Numbered from the stretch's first letter, positions 41,373 to 50,715 are shown. The stretch: DNA of 64,000 nt from Glacieibacterium sp965200405 (GCF_965200405.1 NZ_OZ241356.1:620001-684000); one strand, 5' to 3'. Program-made: numbers and translations. Notes: a model not told the origin generated them from the letters alone.

Positions 41373-41719
41373 CGCTGTTGTCGCCCTGGTTTCGCGCCCT
41401 CGTGCTGGCCATGATGATGACGCTGTGCGTGTCGCACGCGACGATGTCCGAAGCGGTATCGCATCATTCCCAGGCCCAGACGATCGGCGACCGCCTGAGC
41501 GACGAGTTCCAGGACGAACTGCACTCCGCGCATTACGACGATGTCGGCGATCCCGGCGATGCGCCGGTCGTGCATCTCCATCTCCACGCCGACAATGTCT
41601 CCGTCGCGCCGGCGCTCGCCGCCCCCGTTGCCACTCCTGCAGCAGCACCGGTGATGGGGCCGGCGGTGGTGCTGACCTCCCACGCGACGCCACCGCTGGT
41701 CGAGCCACCCGCAGCCTGA
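41369..41719 (+). CDS. His-rich secreted protein preceding czcC (CzcI-like)
   Basis: A 116-residue protein. An N-terminal hydrophobic segment (FRALVLAMMMTLCVSHA) is a likely signal peptide. The mature part has His clusters (VSHHSQ, LHSAHYDD, VVHLHLHAD) and an Ala/Pro-rich tail. Small periplasmic proteins of this kind, such as CzcI, often stand before czcCBA and may sense or buffer metal. Start is GTG at 41369, overlapping the M20 stop (GTGA); later TTG or ATG codons are possible. Family membership is inferred from position and composition. Confidence 0.65.
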   Translation: MTLLSPWFRALVLAMMMTLCVSHATMSEAVSHHSQAQTIGDRLSDEFQDELHSAHYDDVGDPGDAPVVHLHLHADNVSVAPALAAPVATPAAAPVMGPAVVLTSHATPPLVEPPAA

Positions 41720-41776
41720 TCCGAACCGCGCGCGGACATCCCCGCGCCGACGTCCCAGCTACGGATCGGATCAGCC

Positions 41777-43009
41777 ATGACTATATCGATGCGGGCAGCG
41801 ATGCTCGCGGTCGCCTGCATGCCGTTTGCGGCACAGGCGGCACCACTGTCGCTCGACGACGCCCTGGGCCGGGCGTTGGCCTTTTCACCCCAGAACGAGG
41901 TTGCGCGGGCGCGTGACTCGGGCCTGTCGGCGTCGCGCCGCGCTGCCGACACCAGGCCGCTGGCGACGATCGACGCGCAGAGCGAGAACCTCGGCGTCGG
42001 CGGCCGCGACCTGCGCGACCAGATGCAGTTCGACGTCGCCTATACCCAGCGCATCGAGCGCGGGGGCAAGCGCGCCGCCCGCCTCGCCTTCGTCGACCGG
42101 GAGCTCGACGTGTCGCGTGCCGAGGCGGTCGTCGCCCGGCTGGAGGTCGCGGCGCAGACCCAGAAGCTCTACATCGAGGCGCAGTCGGCATCGGTCGCGC
42201 TCGGCGCCGCCAGGGACCGGCTGGCGCTGGCCAGGACCGTGGCGCAGGAGGTCGGGCGCCGCGTCACGGCGGCGCGCGATCCGCTGTTCGCCGGCACCCG
42301 CGCCCGGACCCAGTTGGTCGAGGCCGAGGTCGAGCTGGAGGTCGCGACGCACGAGCGCGACCGCTGCATCGCGCGGCTGGTGGCGCTATGGGCCGGAAGC
42401 GTCGACGGCATCGAGATCCCGACCACCGACTTCCTCGAACTCGTTCATGTCGAGCAGGATCACCCGCCCTCGCCGCCCGACCTTGCGGTCTACCAGGCCC
42501 GTAGCGCGCAGGCGGAAGCGAGCATCGCCCTCGAGCGCGCCCAGGCGGTGCCCGACCCCAGCGTCATGGTCGGGCCGCGCTACCTCGTCGGCAGCGGCGA
42601 CATCGCGCTGATCGCCGGCGTCTCGATGCCCTTGTCCAACCGTCACCTGAACCGCGCCAACATCGACCGCGCCGAAGCGGGGCGTCGCCAGGCCGAAGCC
42701 AATCTCGCGGTCGAACGCTTCCAGCGGTCACGCGAAATCGACACCGCGGCCGAGGAAGTCGAGGAGGCCAAGCACGCCGCAGAGTCGATCCGCGACCGCG
42801 TCCTGCCCGGCTTGCGACAGACACTGGCGGAGGTGCGCGCCGGCTATGCGCGCGGCGGCTTCGCCTTCCTCGACGTGTCGAGCGCCAGCACCGCGCTGGC
42901 CGAGGCGACGTCGCGCATGATCGCCGCCGCGACGCGCTTCCATCTCGCCCAGGTCAGGCTGGACCGCCTGACCGGGCATTTCGCCGATATCGCCCGGGAG
43001 GCCCGCTGA
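41777..43009 (+). CDS. czcC: Outer-membrane efflux channel CzcC (TolC family)
   Basis: A 410-residue OEP-family protein. A signal peptide ends near FAAQA|APLSLDDALGRALAF. Long helical repeats contain the family features YTQRIERGGKRAARL and, near the C-terminus, LRQTLAEVRAGYARGGFAFLDV. It forms the trimeric outer-membrane duct of the CzcCBA heavy-metal efflux system. Its stop overlaps the czcB ATG (TGATG). The start follows the His-rich gene after 57 bases. Confidence 0.92.
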   Translation: MTISMRAAMLAVACMPFAAQAAPLSLDDALGRALAFSPQNEVARARDSGLSASRRAADTRPLATIDAQSENLGVGGRDLRDQMQFDVAYTQRIERGGKRAARLAFVDRELDVSRAEAVVARLEVAAQTQKLYIEAQSASVALGAARDRLALARTVAQEVGRRVTAARDPLFAGTRARTQLVEAEVELEVATHERDRCIARLVALWAGSVDGIEIPTTDFLELVHVEQDHPPSPPDLAVYQARSAQAEASIALERAQAVPDPSVMVGPRYLVGSGDIALIAGVSMPLSNRHLNRANIDRAEAGRRQAEANLAVERFQRSREIDTAAEEVEEAKHAAESIRDRVLPGLRQTLAEVRAGYARGGFAFLDVSSASTALAEATSRMIAAATRFHLAQVRLDRLTGHFADIAREAR

Positions 43010-44223
43010 TGCGCCGTACCATCCTTATCGCCGCCCTGCTGCTTTCGGCCTGCGGCAGCGAGCCGGCCCCCAAGCCCGCCGAGCATGCCGTCGCCGGTGC
43101 CGAATACGAACGCGGTCCCCACAACGGACGGATGCTCCGCGACGGTGACTTCGCCATCGAGCTGACGGTGTTCGAGGACGGCGTGCCGCCCGAGTTCAGG
43201 CTGTATGCCTATCGCGCCGACAAGCCGGTGCTGGCCGGCGTCGATGCGACCGTCGTGCTGACCCGCCTCGACGGCGAGGTCGATCGCTTCGCCTTCCGCC
43301 CCGAGGAAACCTATCTTCGCGGCGATGCGACGGTGGTCGAGCCGCACAGCTTCGACGTCGAGGTCATGGCCCGGGAAGGTGGGCGCAGCCACGTCTGGAA
43401 GTTCGCCTCTCCCGAAGGCCGCGCCGTCATCAAGGACGCCGCGGCGCGGGCCGCGGGCATCACGATCGAGACGGCCGGCCCTGCCGAGATCGCGCAGACC
43501 GTCGAGCTGATCGGCCGCGTCGCGCTCGATCCGGCAGCCACCGCCCAGGTCGGCGCGAAATATCCGGGCCGGGTGATGTCGGTGCAGCACAATATCGGCG
43601 ACCGCGTCCGCGCCGGTGCCTTGCTGGCCCGGGTCGAGAGCAGCGAGAGCCTGCAGACCTATTCGGTCACCGCGCCGATGTCGGGAACGATCACCGAGCG
43701 CCGCACCAACGTCGGCGCGGTCACCGGCGGCGAGCCGTTGTTCGTCATCGCCGACGCATCGCGTGCCGTCGCCGAGTTCCCGGTCTTCCCGCGCGACATG
43801 GAACGCGTCCGCGCCGGACAGGCGATCACGGTGCGCGGCCTCGAAGGCACCCGCTCGCAGCGCACGACGGTCCGCGATTTCCTGCCGATCGCCGACATCG
43901 GCAGCCAGTCGCTGACGGCGCGCGCGCAGTTGCCGGGCGGCGGCTGGTTTCCCGGCATGAACGTCAAGGGCCTGGTCACCGTCGAGCGCCGCCGCGTGCC
44001 GCTGGCGGTCAAGACGTCCGCGCTCCAGTCGTTCCGCGATTTCACCGTCGTCTTCGCCAAGATCGGCGAGACCTACGAGGTGCGGATGCTGAAGCTCGGC
44101 CAGCAAGGCTCCGAGTGGACCGAGGTCCTGTCCGGCATCAAGCCCGGCCAGGCCTATGCGGCGACCGGCAGCTATGTCGTGAAGGCCGATATCGAGAAAT
44201 CCGGCGCCAGCCACGATCATTGA
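43009..44223 (+). CDS. czcB: Efflux periplasmic adaptor lipoprotein CzcB
   Basis: A 404-residue HlyD/RND membrane-fusion protein. The signal MRRTILIAALLLSAC has a lipobox with Cys15, so it is anchored as a lipoprotein. An N-terminal metal-binding-like domain (GPHNGRMLRDGDFAIELTVF) is typical of CzcB. The barrel-sandwich hybrid around VGAKYPGRVMSVQHNIGDRV and beta-barrel domains follow. It links CzcA to CzcC and may hand over Zn2+, Co2+ or Cd2+. It is coupled to czcC by TGATG and precedes czcA by ten bases. Confidence 0.93.
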   Translation: MRRTILIAALLLSACGSEPAPKPAEHAVAGAEYERGPHNGRMLRDGDFAIELTVFEDGVPPEFRLYAYRADKPVLAGVDATVVLTRLDGEVDRFAFRPEETYLRGDATVVEPHSFDVEVMAREGGRSHVWKFASPEGRAVIKDAAARAAGITIETAGPAEIAQTVELIGRVALDPAATAQVGAKYPGRVMSVQHNIGDRVRAGALLARVESSESLQTYSVTAPMSGTITERRTNVGAVTGGEPLFVIADASRAVAEFPVFPRDMERVRAGQAITVRGLEGTRSQRTTVRDFLPIADIGSQSLTARAQLPGGGWFPGMNVKGLVTVERRRVPLAVKTSALQSFRDFTVVFAKIGETYEVRMLKLGQQGSEWTEVLSGIKPGQAYAATGSYVVKADIEKSGASHDH

Positions 44224-44233
44224 GGAGAGCGAC

Positions 44234-47200
44234 ATGCTCGAACGCATCATCAGGCTGTCGATCCGGCAGCGCTGGGCGGTCCTCGCGATCGTCCTGCTGC
44301 TCGGCGCTATCGGGATCGCGGCTTTCGGTCGGTTGAAGATCGACGCGGTCCCCGACATCACCAACGTCCAGGTCCAGATCAACACGCCGGCGCCCGGGTT
44401 CTCGCCGCTGGAGTCCGAGCAGCGCGTCACCTATCCGGTCGAGACCGCGCTGGCCGGGTTGCCGGGGCTGGAATACACTCGCTCGGTCTCGCGCTACGGC
44501 CTGTCGCAGGTCACGGCGGTGTTCCGCGACGGCACCGACATCTATTTCGCGCGACAGCTCGTCTCGGAGCGCGTGCAGTCGGTGCGCGGCAGCCTGCCTC
44601 CGACGGTCGAACCGCAGCTCGGGCCGATCGCGACCGGGCTCGGCGAGATCTTCATGTACACGCTCGACGCCCGGCCGGGGGCGCGCAAGCCCGACGGCAT
44701 GGCCTACACCGCACAGGACCTGCGTACGCTGCACGACTGGGTGGTCCGCCCACAGCTTCGCAACGTGCCCGGTGTCACCGAGGTCAACGCCATCGGCGGC
44801 TTTCGCAAGCAATACCATGTGACGCCGCTGCCCGACCGGCTGGTCGCCTATGGCCTGACGATGGGCGACGTCGCGGCGGCGCTGGAGCGCAACAACGCCA
44901 ATGTCGGTGCCGGCTATGTCGAGCGTTCGGGAGCGCAGTTCCTGATCCGGGTGCCCGGCCAGGCGACCGGCGAAAGCGACCTCGCCGGGATCATCGTCGC
45001 CTATCGCGGCAACACGCCGATCCGCGTCGCCGATGTCGCCGACGTGGTGATCGGCTCCGAGCTGCGATCGGGCGCGGCGACGCACGCCGGCAAGGAAGTC
45101 GTGCTCGGCACCGCGCTGATGCTGGTCGGCGAGAATGCGCGCGAGGTCAGCAAGGCGGTCGCCGCGAAGCTGGTTGAGGTCAACCGTTCGCTGCCTGCGG
45201 GGATCGTCGCCAACGCGCTGTACGACCGGTCGACGCTGGTCGAGGCGACGGTGCGGACCGTCGAGAAGAATCTGGCGGAGGGCGCGCTGCTGGTCATCGT
45301 CGTGCTGTTCCTGCTGCTCGGCAACTTCCGCGCCGCGCTGATCACCGCCGCGGTCATCCCGTTCTCGTTCCTGCTGACGATCACCGGGATGGTCGCCTAC
45401 GACCTGTCGGGCAATCTGATGAGCCTCGGGGCGCTCGACTTCGGGTTGATCGTCGACGGCGCGGTGATCATCGTCGAGAACTGCCTGCGGCGGTTCGGCG
45501 AGGCGCAGCACCGGCTCGGGCGCCTGCTGAACAGGGCCGAACGCCTCGATCTCGCTGCCGGGGCTTCGGCCGAGGTGATCAAGCCGAGTCTGTTCGGCGT
45601 CGCCATCATCACCATCGTCTATGTGCCGATCTTCGCGCTCGAGGGCGTCGAGGGCAAGACCTTCCACCCGATGGCGATCACCGTGGTCATCGCGCTGGTC
45701 GCGGCGTTGCTGCTGTCGCTGACCTTCGTGCCCGCGGCGGTCGCGACCTTCGTCACCGGTCGCGTCGACGAGAAGGAGAACCGCGTCATGCGCTGGTCGA
45801 AGGCGCGCTACGCACCGCTGCTGCGCTGGGCGCTGGCGTGGCGCGGTGCGGTGCTGCTCGGCGCGGTGGCACTGGTCGCGCTCAGCGGCTTCGCGGCGTC
45901 GCGGATGGGGTCGGAGTTCATCCCCAACCTCGACGAGGGCGACATCGCCCTGCATGCGCTGCGCATCCCCGGCACCAGCCTGACGCAGGCGGTGGCGATG
46001 CAGGAGGCGCTCGAACGCCGCTTGAAACGCTTTCCGGAGGTACGCGACGTGTTCGCCAAGATCGGCACCGCCGATGTCGCCACCGACCCGATGCCGCCGT
46101 CGGTCGCCGATACCTTCGTGCTGATGAAGCCCCGCGCCGAATGGCCCGACCCGCGCAAGACCAAGGGCGCCCTGGTCGCCGAGATGGAGGAGGCGGTCAC
46201 CCAGGTCCCGGGATCGCGCTACGAGTTCCTCCAGCCGATCCAGATGCGCTTCAACGAGTTGATCGCCGGCGTCCGCTCCGATGTCGCGATCAAGGTCTTC
46301 GGCGACGACCTGGCCCTGCTCGGCACCACCGCCGACGCGGTGCAGGCGGTGCTGGAGAAGGTCCCCGGCGCGCAGGATGCGCAGGTCGAGCAGATGAGCG
46401 GCCTGCCGTTCATCCAGGTCATCCCCGACCGGCTGGCGCTGAGCCGGCTGGGCCTCAACGTCGCCGACGTCCAGCAGGTCGTGGCGACGGCGATGGGCGG
46501 CACCACCGCGGGCGAGGTCTTCGAAGGCGACCGCCGCTTCGACATCGTCGTCCGCCTGCCGGAGCGGCTGCGCACCGATCCCGGCGTGCTCGACCGCCTG
46601 CCGGTGGCGCTGCCGCCGCGTCCCGACGGCAGTCGCGGCTTCGTGCCGCTCGCCGAGGTAGCGCGGATCGAACAGGTCGCCGGGCCCAATCAGATCAGCC
46701 GCGAGGCGGGCAAGCGCCGCGCCGTGGTGACGGTCAACGTCCGCGACCGCGACCTCGGCTCGTTCATCGCCGAAGTCCGCAAGCGCGTCGCCGCCGAGGT
46801 CAAGGTCCCGGCCGGCTATTGGATCGCCTATGGCGGCACATTCGAGCAGCTTCAGTCGGCCGCTACCCGCCTGCAGGTGGTCGTGCCGCTGGCGATGCTG
46901 CTGGTCGTCGGGCTGTTGTTCGCGCTGTTCGGGTCGATCCGCGATGCCGCGGTGGTGTTCTCCGGCGTGCCGCTGGCGCTGACCGGCGGGGTCGCGGCGT
47001 TGATCCTGCGCGGCATCCCGCTGTCGATCTCGGCGGGTGTCGGCTTCATCGCGCTGTCGGGGGTGGCGGTGCTCAACGGCGTCGTCATGCTCAGCTTCGT
47101 GCGGCAGTTGCGCGCCGAGGGGATGGGCCTCGACGATGCGATCCGCGAGGGCGCGCTGTCGCGGCTGCGCCCGGTGCTGATGACGGCGCTGGTCGCCAGC

Positions 47201-47389
47201 CTGGGGTTCGTGCCGATGGCGCTGAACGTCGGCCTGGGGTCGGAGGTCCAGCGCCCGCTGGCGACCGTCGTCATCGGCGGCATCATCTCGTCGACGATCC
47301 TGACCCTGCTGGTCTTGCCGGCGCTATACCGCCTCGTTCATTCACGTTCCGCAGAAAGGCCGATCCATGACGTTGCTGTACAAGGCTGA
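44234..47389 (+). CDS. czcA: Heavy-metal RND efflux pump CzcA
   Basis: A 1051-residue inner-membrane proton/cation antiporter of the HME-RND family, with twelve transmembrane helices and two large periplasmic loops. The HME motif DFGLIVDGAVIIVEN at about residues 402-416 holds the acidic residues needed for proton and metal transport in CzcA. PDITNVQVQINTPAPG and GSEFIPNLDEGDIALHALRI are further signatures. Length matches the family. With CzcB and CzcC it exports divalent cations such as Zn, Co or Cd. Its last 23 bases overlap the next gene, a 2-hydroxyacid dehydrogenase. Confidence 0.96.
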   Translation: MLERIIRLSIRQRWAVLAIVLLLGAIGIAAFGRLKIDAVPDITNVQVQINTPAPGFSPLESEQRVTYPVETALAGLPGLEYTRSVSRYGLSQVTAVFRDGTDIYFARQLVSERVQSVRGSLPPTVEPQLGPIATGLGEIFMYTLDARPGARKPDGMAYTAQDLRTLHDWVVRPQLRNVPGVTEVNAIGGFRKQYHVTPLPDRLVAYGLTMGDVAAALERNNANVGAGYVERSGAQFLIRVPGQATGESDLAGIIVAYRGNTPIRVADVADVVIGSELRSGAATHAGKEVVLGTALMLVGENAREVSKAVAAKLVEVNRSLPAGIVANALYDRSTLVEATVRTVEKNLAEGALLVIVVLFLLLGNFRAALITAAVIPFSFLLTITGMVAYDLSGNLMSLGALDFGLIVDGAVIIVENCLRRFGEAQHRLGRLLNRAERLDLAAGASAEVIKPSLFGVAIITIVYVPIFALEGVEGKTFHPMAITVVIALVAALLLSLTFVPAAVATFVTGRVDEKENRVMRWSKARYAPLLRWALAWRGAVLLGAVALVALSGFAASRMGSEFIPNLDEGDIALHALRIPGTSLTQAVAMQEALERRLKRFPEVRDVFAKIGTADVATDPMPPSVADTFVLMKPRAEWPDPRKTKGALVAEMEEAVTQVPGSRYEFLQPIQMRFNELIAGVRSDVAIKVFGDDLALLGTTADAVQAVLEKVPGAQDAQVEQMSGLPFIQVIPDRLALSRLGLNVADVQQVVATAMGGTTAGEVFEGDRRFDIVVRLPERLRTDPGVLDRLPVALPPRPDGSRGFVPLAEVARIEQVAGPNQISREAGKRRAVVTVNVRDRDLGSFIAEVRKRVAAEVKVPAGYWIAYGGTFEQLQSAATRLQVVVPLAMLLVVGLLFALFGSIRDAAVVFSGVPLALTGGVAALILRGIPLSISAGVGFIALSGVAVLNGVVMLSFVRQLRAEGMGLDDAIREGALSRLRPVLMTALVASLGFVPMALNVGLGSEVQRPLATVVIGGIISSTILTLLVLPALYRLVHSRSAERPIHDVAVQG

Positions 47390-48293
47390 TCCAGCCCGCG
47401 GACGCCGCTGGGCCGAACTGTTCGCGCAGAAAGCGCCCGGCATCGAGCTTCGGCTATGGCCCGACGTCGGTGATCCCGCCGACATCCGCTACCTGTCGGC
47501 ATGGACCCTCGAGCCCGGCCTGCTGGAGCGCTTTCCCAACCTCGAGATCCTGTTCTCGATCGGTGCCGGCGTCGATCAGCTCGACCTGTCGGTGGTGCCC
47601 GAGCCCGTCATCGTGGTGCGGCTGGTCGAGACCGGACTGGCCGACGGCATGGCCGAATATGTCGCGATGAGCGTGCTGGCGCTGCACCGCCACCTGTTCG
47701 ACTACACCGCGCAACAGGCCGAGCAGCGCTGGAAGTCGATCCCGCAGACGCCCGCGGCCAAGCGCCGTGTCGGGATCATGGGCCTCGGCCAGATGGGCGA
47801 GGCGTCGCTGCAGGCATTGTCGGCGTTCGGCTTCGCGCTGCGCGGCTGGAGCCGTTCGCCGCGCGACATTCCGGGGGTCGATTGCTTCCACAGCCAGGCG
47901 CAGTTCGCCGACTTCATCGGGGGCTGCGATATCCTGGTGTGCCTGTTGCCGCTGACCGACACGACACGCGGGATCATGGACGCGTCGCTGTTCGCGCTGC
48001 TGCCGCCGGGCGCGTCAATCGTCAACGCCGGGCGCGGCGGCCACCTGGTCGAGGACGACCTGCTTGCCGCGCTGGCCAGCGGTCAGGTCTCGCGCGCCGT
48101 GCTCGACGTGACGCAGGTCGAGCCGCTGCCCGCCGGTCATGCCTTGTGGAGCCACCCTCGCGTCGTCGTGACGCCGCACGCCGCGTCCGCCACCGATGCC
48201 GACGGCGCGGGCCGAGCGCTGATCGCCAATCTGCAGCGCTACATCGCGGGCGGCGAGCTGGTCGGCCGCGTCGACCGCAACCGCGGCTATTAG
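47367..48293 (+). CDS. Glyoxylate/hydroxypyruvate reductase (2-hydroxyacid dehydrogenase)
   Basis: A 308-residue NAD(P)-dependent D-isomer-specific 2-hydroxyacid dehydrogenase of the GhrA type. The NAD motif VGIMGLGQMGEASLQALSAF, LLPLTDTTRGIMDASLFALL, NAGRGGHLVEDDLLAAL and VTPHAAS with the catalytic His are present. It would reduce glyoxylate or hydroxypyruvate. It starts inside the end of czcA (23-base overlap, with AGAAAGG as ribosome site), an odd partnership. It may serve the amine/hydroxy-acid pathway upstream. Its stop overlaps the convergent anchor-protein gene by four bases. Confidence 0.92.
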   Translation: MTLLYKADPARGRRWAELFAQKAPGIELRLWPDVGDPADIRYLSAWTLEPGLLERFPNLEILFSIGAGVDQLDLSVVPEPVIVVRLVETGLADGMAEYVAMSVLALHRHLFDYTAQQAEQRWKSIPQTPAAKRRVGIMGLGQMGEASLQALSAFGFALRGWSRSPRDIPGVDCFHSQAQFADFIGGCDILVCLLPLTDTTRGIMDASLFALLPPGASIVNAGRGGHLVEDDLLAALASGQVSRAVLDVTQVEPLPAGHALWSHPRVVVTPHAASATDADGAGRALIANLQRYIAGGELVGRVDRNRGY

Positions 48294-48889
48294 GCGGGCT
48301 CGAACAACTCGCCGTAGAAGCCCTCGGTCTTGACGGTCAGCGTCACCGGGGTTTCACCGCGATTGCGCCAGTACCAGCCGTGGGTGCCGTCGAACGGTGC
48401 GGTGAAGCTGCCCTGCGCCGAGGTCAGATCCTTCTGCTTCCAATAGCTGGTGAACTGGCCCTCGGTGGCGCCCTTGGGCTCGCCGTGCATGTCCATCCGG
48501 ACGGGGGCGCTCGACGTCCAGCGGAAAACGAAGCTGTCGCCGGTGGACATGCGCGACTTGATCTCCATGCCCGCATGCGGGGCCAGGGTGATCGTCTTCT
48601 CGTCGCTGCGGAAGGTTGTGGCCTTGGCGATGTTCGCCTTCGACTGCACCGGCACCGGCGCCACGGCAGTGTTTTCGACGCTGTCCGGCACCCGCGCTTC
48701 GGCTGCGGTCTCGGCATCGTCGCCGCCCGCCATGCGGGTCAGGCCGAGCGCCTTGCCGACGCCGGTCGGGTCGATGCCGTACTCGGCGGGCAGCACGAAC
48801 AGCGTCAGGACGATGCCGCCGGCGACCAGCGCCGCCAGCGAGGCACGACCCAGCGTCTGCGCCGAGGCCTGATAGGGTGCGCTGCTCAT
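48290..48889 (-). CDS. Membrane-anchored protein of the HupE group
   Basis: A 199-residue protein with one N-terminal membrane helix (ASLAALVAGGIVLTLFVLPA) and a soluble periplasmic domain of about 130 residues. The domain contains SDEKTITLAPHAGMEIKSRM, FVFRWTSSAPVRMDMHGEP and GTHGWYWRN, suggesting a beta-rich fold with Trp/His/Met. It resembles proteins labelled transmembrane anchor protein beside HupE genes. It is the last gene of the minus-strand group and its ATG overlaps the hupE stop. A role in metal binding or delivery is inferred from the neighbours. Confidence 0.65.
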   Translation of the reverse strand: MSSAPYQASAQTLGRASLAALVAGGIVLTLFVLPAEYGIDPTGVGKALGLTRMAGGDDAETAAEARVPDSVENTAVAPVPVQSKANIAKATTFRSDEKTITLAPHAGMEIKSRMSTGDSFVFRWTSSAPVRMDMHGEPKGATEGQFTSYWKQKDLTSAQGSFTAPFDGTHGWYWRNRGETPVTLTVKTEGFYGELFEPA

Positions 48890-49587
48890 ATCGTCCGCTC
48901 CGTCGCAAAGCCGGCCAGCTGGTAGCCGACAAGGATGATGCCCGCGCACATCAGCACGGTGTTGGCGACGACGACGCTGCGCGCGAAGTTCGGCGTGCGC
49001 CGCCACAGGGTCATCAGGATCAGGATGACGCTGAGCGCCATCAGCTGCCCGGCCTCGACACCGATGTTGAAGCTGACGAGGTTGGCCAGCAGCCCGTCGC
49101 GCGAGACGATAAGATCCTGCAGCTTGGTCGCCAGGCCGAAGCCGTGGAAGAAGCCGAACACCAGCACCGCGATCTTCTGGTTGGGCTGGAAGCCGAACAA
49201 GGTCGGGAAGGCCCCGAGGTTGTCGAGCGCCTTGTAGACGACCGAGAACCCGATGATCGCATCGACGATGTATGAATTGGCGTGGATGTTGAACAGCACG
49301 CCCGCCAGCAGCGTAACGCTGTGCCCGACGGCGAACAGCGAGACGTATTTGGCGACGTCCTTCATTCGGTAGAGGAAGAAGATCACCCCGAACAGGAACA
49401 GCAGGTGATCGTAGCCCGTCACCATGTGCTTGGCGCCGAGGTACAGGTACGGCACGATGTTGACGCCGGGATTGTTCTGGATGAACGCCTTGTCGGCCTC
49501 GGCGACGCCGTGCGCGAAGGCGTCCCCGGACAGGCCGAGGGCGAGCAGCGCCAGCCAGAGGCCGGCGTAGCGCGTGATCGCGGTCAC
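48886..49587 (-). CDS. HupE/UreJ-family membrane protein
   Basis: A 233-residue protein with a signal-like first helix ending at GDAFAHG and about six further membrane segments. GYDHLLFLFGVIFFLYRM, FAVGHSVTLL and VFGFFHGFGLATKL carry the His residues typical of the HupE/UreJ_2 family, thought to import nickel or another transition metal. Start is GTG at 49587, overlapping the stop of the preceding small periplasmic gene. Its metal is not certain; the copper and Czc surroundings leave nickel, cobalt and copper open. Confidence 0.82.
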   Translation of the reverse strand: MTAITRYAGLWLALLALGLSGDAFAHGVAEADKAFIQNNPGVNIVPYLYLGAKHMVTGYDHLLFLFGVIFFLYRMKDVAKYVSLFAVGHSVTLLAGVLFNIHANSYIVDAIIGFSVVYKALDNLGAFPTLFGFQPNQKIAVLVFGFFHGFGLATKLQDLIVSRDGLLANLVSFNIGVEAGQLMALSVILILMTLWRRTPNFARSVVVANTVLMCAGIILVGYQLAGFATERTI

Positions 49588-49952
49588 TTGATCGTGAAGA
49601 TCGTCGACGAGCGCGCCTTGGTCGTGCCGTCGATGACCATGACGCCGACCTTGGCGCCCTTGGCGAGCTTGAGGCCCTTGGCGACGAAGCTGTTGCCTGC
49701 CGCCGGGGTCATCGCGACCTCCTGCTTGGCGGTGCCCGACGTGATGCTGAGCTTGGCGGTCATTGCCGTGGCGGTGACCGGCTCGTCGTCCTCGCTGACG
49801 TACAGCATGGTGCCGGCGGGGGTGGTGGCGAGCTCGAACAGCGTCTCGCCGTTCATCTGGACCTGCCCGCCATGCTCGGGCTTCATGTTCCCATGAGCGA
49901 GGACCGGCTGGGCGACGAGCAACGCGGCAAGGGCGATAAGCTGGATCTTCAT
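49584..49952 (-). CDS. Small periplasmic protein, function unknown
   Basis: A 122-residue protein. A signal peptide ends at AQPVLA|HG, leaving a His-starting mature N-terminus with HGNMKPEHGGQVQM, a His/Met-rich motif like those of metal-binding periplasmic proteins. The rest is predicted beta-rich (TMLYVSEDDEPVTATAM). It overlaps the hupE start by four bases and follows the DUF4198 gene by 31 bases. I do not recognise a named family; metal handling is inferred from composition and context. Confidence 0.7.
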   Translation of the reverse strand: MKIQLIALAALLVAQPVLAHGNMKPEHGGQVQMNGETLFELATTPAGTMLYVSEDDEPVTATAMTAKLSITSGTAKQEVAMTPAAGNSFVAKGLKLAKGAKVGVMVIDGTTKARSSTIFTIK

Positions 49953-49983
49953 CGGAAAACTCCCTGGTTTCTGGATGCGCAGG

Positions 49984-50715
49984 CTATTCGGGGACATGGG
50001 CGAGGGTGAACGCCAGCGTCGCGGTGTACTCGTAGCGGTCGATCTTCTTGGGGTTGTCGGTCGGGCCAACCTGAACTGCGCGGATGATGTTCAGGCCCTG
50101 GTTGCGCACCGGCATCGTTACGGTGCCATCGGCCTTCGTCTTGACCGGCGTCGCATCGGGATCATTGACCATGTCGTTGATCACCTCGGCACCGGCGACC
50201 GGCTTGCCGTTGAAAAGGACGCGGTAGGTCAGCGGCGTGCCGAGCTTGGTCGGAATCGCACCGACCGGCACGATCTGCAGGACCTGCCCGGCGAGCGGCG
50301 GGATCGGCTTGCTCAGCGCACCTTGGATGGTGACGGCGTATTTCAGCGTCGTCTCGGCGCGGGTCGCGGTCGGTGCCTCGTCGCGGCCCTTCTTGACGAT
50401 CTCGCCGCCGGGCAGCCACGACCAGGTGCCGTTGTCGAGGATCACCGAGACCAGCGTCGGCGCGGCATCGGTGTCGACGATCACCAGCGAACCGGCAGTG
50501 CGCAACGCCGCGCCGATCGGCTGGTAGTCGGCATCATAGGCCTTGAGGTCGTGCATGTTCGGCTGGCGCTTGACCGCTTCGAGGTCGTCGGCGCCGATGC
50601 CGTAGATGATCGCGAGTTGCTTGGCGCGCTGCGCGAACCAGATGCCGTGCGCTTCGACCGGCAATGCCGCACCCGCGACCATTGCGCCGGCGAGGACGAA
50701 GGAAAGTCGCTTCAT
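49984..50715 (-). CDS. DUF4198 periplasmic protein
   Basis: A 243-residue secreted protein. The signal peptide ends at ALPVEA|HGIWFAQ, giving a His at the mature N-terminus as in DUF4198/NikM-associated proteins. The body contains PLAGQVLQIVPVG, PLTYRVLFNGKPVAGAEV and GTVTMPVRNQGLNII, a pattern of two Ig-like halves. Such proteins often accompany nickel/cobalt or TonB uptake systems. It begins the group DUF4198 - small protein - HupE - anchor, 93 bases after copB on the same strand; that gap may hold a separate promoter. Confidence 0.75.
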   Translation of the reverse strand: MKRLSFVLAGAMVAGAALPVEAHGIWFAQRAKQLAIIYGIGADDLEAVKRQPNMHDLKAYDADYQPIGAALRTAGSLVIVDTDAAPTLVSVILDNGTWSWLPGGEIVKKGRDEAPTATRAETTLKYAVTIQGALSKPIPPLAGQVLQIVPVGAIPTKLGTPLTYRVLFNGKPVAGAEVINDMVNDPDATPVKTKADGTVTMPVRNQGLNIIRAVQVGPTDNPKKIDRYEYTATLAFTLAHVPE

